The position numbers and the translations under genes are program-made. Of a stretch of DNA of 64,000 bases, positions 1 to 11,132 are shown in pieces. The notes beneath the pieces were generated by a model. That model searched no databases and was not told where the DNA came from. It worked only from the letters and a program-made list of their open reading frames with translations. How positions within the stretch are numbered: the first letter of the stretch is position 1; each line of letters opens with the position of its first letter. The stretch comes from Hippasteria phrygiana (Eukaryota; Echinodermata; Asteroidea; Valvatida; Goniasteridae), in the NCBI GenBank assembly GCA_037893225.1, contig JAZGUH010000416.1, forward strand, positions 1 through 64,000, in the 5' to 3' direction.

Positions 1-229
1 GTTAACACTTGTGGAGAAAATTCAAACCTCGCAATGTTTATGTTTCTTCGCGGCCAACATCTGTGTACATGTTACCGTTATAGTATGCTCCATGCATGTC
101 AAATTCCCTGGGGTATGGACTTGCTTACTCATTCATAATTGCATGAAATATCAACCAGAATTCAGTAATTTGTTGACATGTATGGATACTTAGATCTGCG
201 CTACATGGTGCAATTATCGGCGGCTTCTA
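1..229. repeat. Partial, indel-rich first monomer (S2/S6-like)
   Basis: This is one satellite monomer starting at unit position 3. Its informative positions are S2/S6-like (gccaaca, gtacatg, catgcatg). It carries about ten differences not found in any other copy, mostly single-base insertions or deletions in short runs: an extra g in tatgttt, a damaged ccgttatag segment, a lost t in ttgcttactc, an extra g in ccagaatt, two extra bases in aatttgttgac, lost g in ggatactt and in ctgcgct, and a lost t in cttctagag. Later monomers carry zero to two private changes each. The pattern fits uncorrected long-read sequence at a contig end better than biological decay, because the next two monomers are clean. 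Confidence 0.85.
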
Positions 230-925
230 GAGTTAACACTTGTGGAGAAAATTCAAACCTCGCAATGTTTATTTTCTTCCCGGCCACCATCTGTGTGCAG
301 ATTACCTTTTATTTATTGCTCCATGCCTGTCCAATTCCCTGGGGTATGGACTTGCTTTACTCATTCATAATTGCATGAAATATCAACCAAATTCAGTAAT
401 TTTGACATGTATGGATAGCTTAGATCTGGCGCTACATGTTGCAATTATCGGCGGCTTCTTAGAGTTAACACTTGTGGAGAAAATTCAAACCTCGCAATGT
501 TTATTTTCTTCCCGGCCACCATCTGTGTGCAGATTACCTTTTATTTATTGCTCCATGCCTGTCAAATTCCCTGGGGTATGGACTTGCTTTACTCATTCAT
601 AATTGCATGAAATATCAACCAAATTCAGTAATTTTGACATGTATGGATAGCTTAGATCTGGCGCTACATGTTGCAATTATCGGCGTTCGAGAGTTAAAAC
701 CTTGTGGAGAGAAATTCAAACCTCGCAATGTTTATTTTCTTCCCAGCCAAACATCTGTGTACATGTTACCGTCTATTTATTGCTCCATGCATGTCAAATT
801 CCCTGGGGTATGGACTTGCTTTACTCATTCATAATTGCATGAAATATCAACCAAATTCAGTAATTTTGACATGTATGGATAGCTTAGATCTGGCGCTACA
901 TGTTGCAATTATCGGCGGCTTCTTA
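230..925. repeat. Three monomers: S1x, S1, S3 (last one damaged)
   Basis: The first monomer carries a103c (gtccaatt), the same change seen at 6725, 7421, 9509, 12061 and 12757. The second is a plain S1. The third is S3-like (cccagcc plus catgcatg) but carries four local length changes. S3 followed by S1h and S4 from 926 is the order that opens nearly every higher-order unit in Region II, so this is a displaced piece of that organisation at the window start. Confidence 0.8.
685..745. other. Cluster of unique indels in one S3 monomer
   Basis: Relative to clean S3 copies such as 23657-23888, three bases are missing in cggcgttcgagag, one c is gained in aaaaccttg, gagagaaattc replaces gagaaaattc, and one a is gained in gccaaacatc. 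The net length change is close to zero, so the downstream register is kept. No other monomer in the window has such a combination. With bases 1-229 it suggests that the first 0.75 kb has lower sequence quality than the rest. Confidence 0.7.
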
Positions 926-2316
926 GAGTTAACACTTGTGGAGAAAATTCAAACCTCGCAATGTTTATTTTCTTCCCGGCCACCATCTGTGTGCAGATTA
1001 CCTTTTATTTATTGCTCCATGCCTGTCAAATTCCATGGGGTATGGACTTGCTTTACTCATTCATAATTGCATGAAATATCAACCAAATGCAGTAATTTTG
1101 ACATGTATGGATAGCTTAGATCTGGCGCTACATGTTGCAATTATCGGCGGCTTCTTAGAGTTAAAACTTGTGGAGAAAATTCAAACCTCGCAATGTTTAT
1201 TTTCTTTCCGGCCAACATCTGTGTGCATATTACCTTCTATTTATTGCTCCATGCCTGTCAAATTCCCTGGGGTATGACTTGCTTTACTCATTCATAATTG
1301 CATGAAATATCAACCAAATTCAGTAATTTTGACATGTATGGATAGCTTAGATCTGGCGCTACATGTTGCAATTATCGGCGGCTTCTTAGAGTTAAAACTT
1401 GTGGAGAAAATTCAAACCTCGCAATGTTTATTTTCTTCCCGGCCAACATCTGTGTACATGTTACCGTCTATTTATTGCTCCATGCATGTCAAATTCCCTG
1501 GGGTATGGACTTGCTTTACTCATTCATAATTGCATGAAATATCAACCAAATTCAGTAATTTTGACATGTATGGATAGCTTAGATCTGGCGCTACATGTTG
1601 CAATTATCGGCGGCTTCTTAGAGTTAACACTTGTGGAGAAAATTCAAACCTCGCAATGTTTATTTTCTTCCCGGCCACCATCTGTGTGCAGATTACCTTT
1701 TATTTATTGCTCCATGCCTGTCAAATTCCCTGGGGTATGGACTTGCTTTACTCATTCATAATTGCATGAAATATCAACCAAATTCAGTAATTTTGCCATG
1801 TATGGATAGCTTAGATCTGGCGCTACATGTTGCAATTATCGGCGGCTTCTTAGAGTTAAAACTTGTGGAGAAAATTCAAACCTCGCAATGTTTATTTTCT
1901 TTCCGGCCAACATCTGTGTACATGTTACCTTTTATTTATTGCTCCATGCATGTCAAATTCCCTGGGGTATGGACTTGCTTTACTCATTCATAATTGCATG
2001 AAATATCAACCAAATTCAGTAATTTTGACATGTATGGATAGCTTAGATCTGGCGCTACATGTTGCAATTATCGGCGGCTTCTTAGAGTTAACACTTGTGG
2101 AGAAAATTCAAACCTCGCAATGTTTATTTTCTTCCCGGCCACCATCTGTGTGCAGATTACCTTTTATTTATTGCTCCATGCCTGTCAAATTCCCTGGGGT
2201 ATGGACTTGCTTTACTCATTCATAATTGCATGAAATATCAACCAAATTCAGTAATTTTGCAATGTATGGATAGCTTAGATCTGGCGCTACATGTTGCAAT
2301 TATCGGCGGCTTCTTA
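926..2316. repeat. Six-monomer module S1h S4 S6 S1p S2f S1k, copy 1
   Basis: Six monomers, 1,391 bp because the S4 copy is one base short. The same order with the same suffix changes occurs at 49161-50551, at a constant offset of 48,235 bp, and in shortened form from 61448. The S1h copy here has a private change (caaatgcag for caaattcag near 1088) absent from the other copies. The module holds one of only four S6 monomers in the window, so it is a useful marker linking the two ends of the window. Confidence 0.85.
1389..1620. repeat. Type S6 monomer (mosaic of S1 and S2)
   Basis: Reads as S1 up to position 53 (c50, g53: ttcttcccgg) and as S2 from position 58 to 98 (ccaaca, gtacatg, ccgtcta, catgcatg), so the switch lies within a few bases. 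Position 8 is a (gttaaaac). The other S6 copies are at 25743, 49624 and 61911. A crossover or short gene-conversion tract between S1-like and S2-like monomers would give this arrangement. It could also be an S3 that lacks g53a. Confidence 0.85.
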
Positions 2317-2548
2317 GAGTTAAAACTTGTGGAGAAAATTCAAACCTCGCAATGTTTATTTTCTTTCCGGCCAACATCTGTGTACATGTTACCGTCTATT
2401 TATTGCTCCATGCATGTCAAATTCCCTGGGGTATGGACTTGCTTTACTCATTCATAATTGCATGAAATATCAACCAAATTCAGTAATTTTGACATGTATG
2501 GATAGCTTAGATCTGGCGCTACATGTTGCAATTATCGGCGGCTTCTTA
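2317..2548. repeat. S2 monomer with a8, joins module to hexamer repeat
   Basis: A standard S2 monomer that follows an S1k monomer and has a at position 8. The same S1k then S2(a8) pairing recurs at 5333, 6261, 6957, 12293, 14149, 15077 and 16237, so the two monomers travel as a dimer. Confidence 0.8.
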
Positions 2549-3012
2549 GAGTTAACACTTGTGGAGAAAATTCAAACCTCGCAATGTTTATTTTCTTCCC
2601 GGCCACCATCTGTGTGCAGATTACCTTTTATTTATTGCTCCATGCCTGTCAAATTCCCTGGGGTATGGACTTGCTTTACTCATTCATAATTGCATGAAAT
2701 ATCAACCAAATTCAGTAATTTGGACATGTATGGATAGCTTAGATCTGGCGCTACATGTTGCAATTATCGGCGGCTTCTTAGAGTTAACACTTGTGGAGAA
2801 AATTCAAACCTCGCAATGTTTATTTTCTTCCCGGCCACCATCTGTGTGCAGATTACCTTTTATTTATTGCTCCATGCCTGTCAAATTCCCTGGGGTATGG
2901 ACTTGCTTTACTCATTCATAATTGCATGAAATATCAACCAAATTCAGTAATTTTGACATGTATGGATAGCTTAGATCTGGCGCTATATGTTGCAATTATC
3001 GGCGGCTTCTTA

Positions 3013-3244
3013 GAGTTAACACTTGTGGAGAAAATTCAAACCTCGCAATGTTTATTTTCTTCCCGGCCACCATCTGTGTGCAGATTACCTTTTATTTATT
3101 GCTCCATGCCTGTCAAATTCCCTGGGGTATGGACTTGCTTTACTCATTCATAATTGCATGAAATATCAACCAAATTCAGTAATTTTGACATGTATGGATA
3201 GCTTAGATCTGGCGCTACATGTTGCAATTATCGGCGGCTTCTTA
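3013..3244. repeat. Type S1 reference monomer
   Basis: A plain S1 copy without private changes, chosen as the reference for numbering. Diagnostic states are c8, c50, g53, c58, g68, g71, a72, t78, t79, t80, c98 and c110. The segment from position 112 to 172 is almost invariant across all types, while most type-defining changes fall between 50 and 110. The c at position 8 makes a GTTAAC (HpaI) site that is lost in monomers with a8. Confidence 0.95.
3150..3231. other. Nested dyad symmetry within the monomer
   Basis: In the reference S1 monomer, ataattgca (3150-3158) is the perfect inverted complement of tgcaattat (3223-3231). Directly inside it, acatgta (3188-3194) is complementary to tacatgt (3216-3222). 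The two right arms are contiguous (16 bases); the left arms are separated by 29 bases. The strand could form a stem of 9 plus 7 pairs with a bulge and a 21-base loop containing AGATCT. The element repeats in nearly all monomers; the p, k, y and t variants change single bases in or next to the arms. Structure in the cell is not shown. Confidence 0.55.
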
Positions 3245-3476
3245 GAGTTAACACTTGTGGAGAAAATTCAAACCTCGCAATGTTTATTTTCTTTCCGGCC
3301 AACATCTGTGTACATGTTACCGTCTATTTATTGCTCCATGCATGTCAAATTCCCTGGGGTATGGACTTGCTTTACTCATTCATAATTGCATGAAATATCA
3401 ACCAAATTCAGTAATTTTGACATGTATGGATAGCTTAGATCTGGCGCTACATGTTGCAATTATCGGCGGCTTCTTA
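3245..3476. repeat. Type S2 reference monomer
   Basis: S2 differs from S1 by c50t, c58a, g68a, g71t, a72g, t78g, t80c and c98a. The last change makes an 8-base palindrome catgcatg (NsiI site ATGCAT), and t78g adds a sixth CpG (accgtc). S2 copies after plain S1 usually keep c8; those after S1k have a8. The eight changes are inherited as a block in almost all S2 copies. Confidence 0.93.
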
Positions 3477-3708
3477 GAGTTAACACTTGTGGAGAAAATT
3501 CAAACCTCGCAATGTTTATTTTCTTCCCGGCCACCATCTGTGTGCAGATTACCTTTTATTTATTGCTCCATGCCTGTCAAATTCCCTGGGGTATGGACTT
3601 GCTTTACTCATTCATAATTGCATGAAATATCAACCAAATTCAGTAATTTTGCCATGTATGGATAGCTTAGATCTGGCGCTACATGTTGCAATTATCGGCG
3701 GCTTCTTA

Positions 3709-3940
3709 GAGTTAAAACTTGTGGAGAAAATTCAAACCTCGCAATGTTTATTTTCTTTCCGGCCAACATCTGTGTACATGTTACCTTTTATTTATTGCTC
3801 CATGCATGTCAAATTCCCTGGGGTATGGACTTGCTTTACTCATTCATAATTGCATGAAATATCAACCAAATTCAGTAATTTTGACATGTATGGATAGCTT
3901 AGATCTGGCGCTACATGTTGCAATTATCGGCGGCTTCTTA
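3709..3940. repeat. Type S2f monomer
   Basis: S2 at positions 50, 58, 68, 71, 72 and 98, but with the S1 state at 78 and 80 (ttacctttta). It always follows an S1p monomer and always has a8. The seven copies start at 1853, 3709, 5101, 13917, 48929, 50088 and 61216. S1p-S2f is therefore a fixed dimer that spread as one unit. Confidence 0.88.
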
Positions 3941-5332
3941 GAGTTAACACTTGTGGAGAAAATTCAAACCTCGCAATGTTTATTTTCTTCCCGGCCACCA
4001 TCTGTGTGCAGATTACCTTTTATTTATTGCTCCATGCCTGTCAAATTCCCTGGGGTATGGACTTGCTTTACTCATTCATAATTGCATGAAATATCAACCA
4101 AATTCAGTAATTTGGACATGTATGGATAGCTTAGATCTGGCGCTACATGTTGCAATTATCGGCGGCTTCTTAGAGTTAACACTTGTGGAGAAAATTCAAA
4201 CCTCGCAATGTTTATTTTCTTCCCGGCCACCATCTGTGTGCAGATTACCTTTTATTTATTGCTCCATGCCTGTCAAATTCCCTGGGGTATGGACTTGCTT
4301 TACTCATTCATAATTGCATGAAATATCAACCAAATTCAGTAATTTTGACATGTATGGATAGCTTAGATCTGGCGCTATATGTTGCAATTATCGGCGGCTT
4401 CTTAGAGTTAACACTTGTGGAGAAAATTCAAACCTCGCAATGTTTATTTTCTTCCCGGCCACCATCTGTGTGCAGATTACCTTTTATTTATTGCTCCATG
4501 CCTGTCAAATTCCCTGGGGTATGGACTTGCTTTACTCATTCATAATTGCATGAAATATCAACCAAATTCAGTAATTTTGACATGTATGGATAGCTTAGAT
4601 CTGGCGCTACATGTTGCAATTATCGGCGGCTTCTTAGAGTTAACACTTGTGGAGAAAATTCAAACCTCGCAATGTTTATTTTCTTTCCGGCCAACATCTG
4701 TGTACATGTTACCGTCTATTTATTGCTCCATGCATGTCAAATTCCCTGGGGTATGGACTTGCTTTACTCATTCATAATTGCATGAAATATCAACCAAATT
4801 CAGTAATTTTGACATGTATGGATAGCTTAGATCTGGCGCTACATGTTGCAATTATCGGCGGCTTCTTAGAGTTAACACTTGTGGAGAAAATTCAAACCTC
4901 GCAATGTTTATTTTCTTCCCGGCCACCATCTGTGTGCAGATTACCTTTTATTTATTGCTCCATGCCTGTCAAATTCCCTGGGGTATGGACTTGCTTTACT
5001 CATTCATAATTGCATGAAATATCAACCAAATTCAGTAATTTTGCCATGTATGGATAGCTTAGATCTGGCGCTACATGTTGCAATTATCGGCGGCTTCTTA
5101 GAGTTAAAACTTGTGGAGAAAATTCAAACCTCGCAATGTTTATTTTCTTTCCGGCCAACATCTGTGTACATGTTACCTTTTATTTATTGCTCCATGCATG
5201 TCAAATTCCCTGGGGTATGGACTTGCTTTACTCATTCATAATTGCATGAAATATCAACCAAATTCAGTAATTTTGACATGTATGGATAGCTTAGATCTGG
5301 CGCTACATGTTGCAATTATCGGCGGCTTCTTA
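3941..5332. repeat. 1,392-bp hexamer higher-order repeat, copy 2
   Basis: Directly adjacent second copy of 2549-3940, with the same w, y and p changes in the same order. The lack of visible differences suggests either a very recent unequal exchange or an assembly duplication. Confidence 0.9.
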
Positions 5333-6260
5333 GAGTTAACACTTGTGGAGAAAATTCAAACCTCGCAATGTTTATTTTCTTCCCGGCCACCATCTGTGTG
5401 CAGATTACCTTTTATTTATTGCTCCATGCCTGTCAAATTCCCTGGGGTATGGACTTGCTTTACTCATTCATAATTGCATGAAATATCAACCAAATTCAGT
5501 AATTTTGCAATGTATGGATAGCTTAGATCTGGCGCTACATGTTGCAATTATCGGCGGCTTCTTAGAGTTAAAACTTGTGGAGAAAATTCAAACCTCGCAA
5601 TGTTTATTTTCTTTCCGGCCAACATCTGTGTACATGTTACCGTCTATTTATTGCTCCATGCATGTCAAATTCCCTGGGGTATGGACTTGCTTTACTCATT
5701 CATAATTGCATGAAATATCAACCAAATTCAGTAATTTTGACATGTATGGATAGCTTAGATCTGGCGCTACATGTTGCAATTATCGGCGGCTTCTTAGAGT
5801 TAACACTTGTGGAGAAAATTCAAACCTCGCAATGTTTATTTTCTTCCCGGCCACCATCTGTGTGCAGATTACCTTTTATTTATTGCTCCATGCCTGTCAA
5901 ATTCCCTGGGGTATGGACTTGCTTTACTCATTCATAATTGCATGAAATATCAACCAAATTCAGTAATTTTGACATGTATGGATAGCTTAGATCTGGCGCT
6001 ACATGTTGCAATTATCGGCGGCTTCTTAGAGTTAACACTTGTGGAGAAAATTCAAACCTCGCAATGTTTATTTTCTTTCCGGCCAACATCTGTGTACATG
6101 TTACCGTCTATTTATTGCTCCATGCATGTCAAATTCCCTGGGGTATGGACTTGCTTTACTCATTCATAATTGCATGAAATATCAACCAAATTCAGTAATT
6201 TTGACATGTATGGATAGCTTAGATCTGGCGCTACATGTTGCAATTATCGGCGGCTTCTTA
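5333..6260. repeat. Four monomers: S1k S2 S1 S2
   Basis: Two S1-S2 dimers, the first carrying the k change (gcaatg) with a8 in its S2, the second plain with c8. It lies between the hexamer pair and the trimer stretch. The tetramer S1p S2f S1k S2 formed with the preceding dimer (from 4869) recurs at 1621-2548 and at 13685-14612. Confidence 0.85.
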
Positions 6261-9200
6261 GAGTTAACACTTGTGGAGAAAATTCAAACCTCGCAATGTT
6301 TATTTTCTTCCCGGCCACCATCTGTGTGCAGATTACCTTTTATTTATTGCTCCATGCCTGTCAAATTCCCTGGGGTATGGACTTGCTTTACTCATTCATA
6401 ATTGCATGAAATATCAACCAAATTCAGTAATTTTGCAATGTATGGATAGCTTAGATCTGGCGCTACATGTTGCAATTATCGGCGGCTTCTTAGAGTTAAA
6501 ACTTGTGGAGAAAATTCAAACCTCGCAATGTTTATTTTCTTTCCGGCCAACATCTGTGTACATGTTACCGTCTATTTATTGCTCCATGCATGTCAAATTC
6601 CCTGGGGTATGGACTTGCTTTACTCATTCATAATTGCATGAAATATCAACCAAATTCAGTAATTTTGACATGTATGGATAGCTTAGATCTGGCGCTACAT
6701 GTTGCAATTATCGGCGGCTTCTTAGAGTTAACACTTGTGGAGAAAATTCAAACCTCGCAATGTTTATTTTCTTCCCGGCCACCATCTGTGTGCAGATTAC
6801 CTTTTATTTATTGCTCCATGCCTGTCCAATTCCCTGGGGTATGGACTTGCTTTACTCATTCATAATTGCATGAAATATCAACCAAATTCAGTAATTTTGA
6901 CATGTATGGATAGCTTAGATCTGGCGCTACATGTTGCAATTATCGGCGGCTTCTTAGAGTTAACACTTGTGGAGAAAATTCAAACCTCGCAATGTTTATT
7001 TTCTTCCCGGCCACCATCTGTGTGCAGATTACCTTTTATTTATTGCTCCATGCCTGTCAAATTCCCTGGGGTATGGACTTGCTTTACTCATTCATAATTG
7101 CATGAAATATCAACCAAATTCAGTAATTTTGCAATGTATGGATAGCTTAGATCTGGCGCTACATGTTGCAATTATCGGCGGCTTCTTAGAGTTAAAACTT
7201 GTGGAGAAAATTCAAACCTCGCAATGTTTATTTTCTTTCCGGCCAACATCTGTGTACATGTTACCGTCTATTTATTGCTCCATGCATGTCAAATTCCCTG
7301 GGGTATGGACTTGCTTTACTCATTCATAATTGCATGAAATATCAACCAAATTCAGTAATTTTGACATGTATGGATAGCTTAGATCTGGCGCTACATGTTG
7401 CAATTATCGGCGGCTTCTTAGAGTTAACACTTGTGGAGAAAATTCAAACCTCGCAATGTTTATTTTCTTCCCGGCCACCATCTGTGTGCAGATTACCTTT
7501 TATTTATTGCTCCATGCCTGTCCAATTCCCTGGGGTATGGACTTGCTTTACTCATTCATAATTGCATGAAATATCAACCAAATTCAGTAATTTTGACATG
7601 TATGGATAGCTTAGATCTGGCGCTACATGTTGCAATTATCGGCGGCTTCTTAGAGTTAACACTTGTGGAGAAAATTCAAACCTCGCAATGTTTATTTTCT
7701 TCCCGGCCACCATCTGTGTGCAGATTACCTTTTATTTATTGCTCCATGCCTGTCAAATTCCCTGGGGTATGGACTTGCTTTACTCATTCATAATTGCATG
7801 AAATATTAACCAAATTCAGTAATTTTGACATGTATGGATAGCTTAGATCTGGCGCTACATGTTGCAATTATCGGCGGCTTCTTAGAGTTAACACTTGTGG
7901 AGAAAATTCAAACCTCGCAATGTTTATTTTCTTCCCGGCCACCATCTGTGTGCAGATTACCTTTTATTTATTGCTCCATGCCTGTCAAATTCCCTGGGGT
8001 ATGGACTTGCTTTACTCATTCATAATTGCATGAAATATCAACCAAATTCAGTAATTTTGACATGTATGGATAGCTTAGATCTGGCGCTACATGTTGCAAT
8101 TATCGGCGGCTTCTTAGAGTTAACACTTGTGGAGAAAATTCAAACCTCGCAATGTTTATTTTCTTTCCGGCCAACATCTGTGTACATGTTACCGTCTATT
8201 TATTGCTCCATGCATGTCAAATTCCCTGGGGTATGGACTTGCTTTACTCATTCATAATTGCATGAAATATCAACCAAATTCAGTAATTTTGACATGTATG
8301 GATAGCTTAGATCTGGCGCTACATGTTGCAATTATCGGCGGCTTCTTAGAGTTAACACTTGTGGAGAAAATTCAAACCTCGCAATGTTTATTTTCTTCCC
8401 GGCCACCATCTGTGTGCAGATTACCTTTTATTTATTGCTCCATGCCTGTCAAATTCCATGGGGTATGGACTTGCTTTACTCATTCATAATTGCATGAAAT
8501 ATCAACCAAATTCAGTAATTTTGACATGTATGGATAGCTTAGATCTGGCGCTACATGTTGCAATTATCGGCGGCTTCTTAGAGTTAACACTTGTGGAGAA
8601 AATTCAAACCTCGCAATGTTTATTTTCTTCCCGGCCACCATCTGTGTGCAGATTACCTTTTATTTATTGCTCCATGCCTGTCAAATTCCCTGGGGTATGG
8701 ACTTGCTTTACTCATTCATAATTGCATGAAATATCAACCAAATTCAGTAATTTTGACATGTATGGATAGCTTAGATCTGGCGCTACATGTTGCAATTATC
8801 GGCGGCTTCTTAGAGTTAACACTTGTGGAGAAAATTCAAACCTCGCAATGTTTATTTTCTTTCCGGCCAACATCTGTGTACATGTTACCGTCTATTTATT
8901 GCTCCATGCATGTCAAATTCCCTGGGGTATGGACTTGCTTTACTCATTCATAATTGCATGAAATATCAACCAAATTCAGTAATTTTGACATGTATGGATA
9001 GCTTAGATCTGGCGCTACATGTTGCAATTATCGGCGGCTTCTTAGAGTTAACACTTGTGGAGAAAATTCAAACCTCGCAATGTTTATTTTCTTCCCGGCC
9101 ACCATCTGTGTGCAGATTACCTTTTATTTATTGCTCCATGCCTGTCAAATTCCCTGGGGTATGGACTTGCTTTACTCATTCATAATTGCATGAAATATTA

Positions 9201-11132
9201 ACCAAATTCAGTAATTTTGACATGTATGGATAGCTTAGATCTGGCGCTACATGTTGCAATTATCGGCGGCTTCTTAGAGTTAACACTTGTGGAGAAAATT
9301 CAAACCTCGCAATGTTTATTTTCTTCCCGGCCACCATCTGTGTGCAGATTACCTTTTATTTATTGCTCCATGCCTGTCAAATTCCCTGGGGTATGGACTT
9401 GCTTTACTCATTCATAATTGCATGAAATATCAACCAAATTCAGTAATTTTGACATGTATGGATAGCTTAGATCTGGCGCTACATGTTGCAATTATCGGCG
9501 GCTTCTTAGAGTTAACACTTGTGGAGAAAATTCAAACCTCGCAATGTTTATTTTCTTCCCGGCCACCATCTGTGTGCAGATTACCTTTTATTTATTGCTC
9601 CATGCCTGTCCAATTCCCTGGGGTATGGACTTGCTTTACTCATTCATAATTGCATGAAATATCAACCAAATTCAGTAATTTTGACATGTATGGATAGCTT
9701 AGATCTGGCGCTACATGTTGCAATTATCGGCGGCTTCTTAGAGTTAACACTTGTGGAGAAAATTCAAACCTCGCAATGTTTATTTTCTTCCCGGCCACCA
9801 TCTGTGTGCAGATTACCTTTTATTTATTGCTCCATGCCTGTCAAATTCCCTGGGGTATGGACTTGCTTTACTCATTCATAATTGCATGAAATATTAACCA
9901 AATTCAGTAATTTTGACATGTATGGATAGCTTAGATCTGGCGCTACATGTTGCAATTATCGGCGGCTTCTTAGAGTTAACACTTGTGGAGAAAATTCAAA
10001 CCTCGCAATGTTTATTTTCTTCCCGGCCACCATCTGTGTGCAGATTACCTTTTATTTATTGCTCCATGCCTGTCAAATTCCCTGGGGTATGGACTTGCTT
10101 TACTCATTCATAATTGCATGAAATATCAACCAAATTCAGTAATTTTGACATGTATGGATAGCTTAGATCTGGCGCTACATGTTGCAATTATCGGCGGCTT
10201 CTTAGAGTTAACACTTGTGGAGAAAATTCAAACCTCGCAATGTTTATTTTCTTTCCGGCCAACATCTGTGTACATGTTACCGTCTATTTATTGCTCCATG
10301 CATGTCAAATTCCCTGGGGTATGGACTTGCTTTACTCATTCATAATTGCATGAAATATCAACCAAATTCAGTAATTTTGACATGTATGGATAGCTTAGAT
10401 CTGGCGCTACATGTTGCAATTATCGGCGGCTTCTTAGAGTTAACACTTGTGGAGAAAATTCAAACCTCGCAATGTTTATTTTCTTCCCGGCCACCATCTG
10501 TGTGCAGATTACCTTTTATTTATTGCTCCATGCCTGTCAAATTCCCTGGGGTATGGACTTGCTTTACTCATTCATAATTGCATGAAATATCAACCAAATT
10601 CAGTAATTTTGACATGTATGGATAGCTTAGATCTGGCGCTACATGTTGCAATTATCGGCGGCTTCTTAGAGTTAACACTTGTGGAGAAAATTCAAACCTC
10701 GCAATGTTTATTTTCTTCCCGGCCACCATCTGTGTGCAGATTACCTTTTATTTATTGCTCCATGCCTGTCAAATTCCCTGGGGTATGGACTTGCTTTACT
10801 CATTCATAATTGCATGAAATATCAACCAAATTCAGTAATTTTGACATGTATGGATAGCTTAGATCTGGCGCTACATGTTGCAATTATCGGCGGCTTCTTA
10901 GAGTTAACACTTGTGGAGAAAATTCCAACCTCGCAATGTTTATTTTCTTTCCGGCCAACATCTGTGTACATGTTACCGTCTATTTATTGCTCCATGCATG
11001 TCAAATTCCCTGGGGTATGGACTTGCTTTACTCATTCATAATTGCATGAAATATCAACCAAATTCAGTAATTTTGACATGTATGGATAGCTTAGATCTGG
11101 CGCTACATGTTGCAATTATCGGCGGCTTCTTA
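6261..11132. repeat. Stretch of seven trimers (696-bp period)
   Basis: Twenty-one monomers that read as seven groups of three: S1k S2 S1x; S1k S2 S1x; S1n S1 S2; S1h S1 S2; S1n S1 S1x; S1n S1 S2; S1 S1 S2. The n change (aaatattaacc) marks monomers starting at 7653, 9045 and 9741 (and 11133 just beyond), and x marks 6725, 7421 and 9509. The single S1h in this part of the array is at 8349. The last S2 has a private change near 10925 (attccaacc). The 696-bp spacing is clear but the phase of S2 within the trimer shifts once. Confidence 0.75.

Larger units (their letters stand above)
2549..3940. repeat. 1,392-bp hexamer higher-order repeat, copy 1
   Basis: Order S1w S1y S1 S2 S1p S2f. The w change (tttggacatg), the y change (gctatatg) and the p change (gccatg) all recur at the same places in the adjacent copy. 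The y change occurs nowhere else in the window. I saw no difference between the two copies when reading them side by side. Confidence 0.9.

Noticed and set aside
3013..3244. The 232-bp unit as a dimer of two 116-bp halves
   Set aside because: Comparing the two halves by eye shows no alignment beyond short AT-rich words, so 232 bp appears to be the basic unit.
3013..3244. Polyadenylation-like AATAAA hexamers on the minus strand (three per S1 monomer)
   Set aside because: The words arise from the AT-rich tttattt runs, have no upstream gene and are repeated in all units; there is no basis to call them functional.
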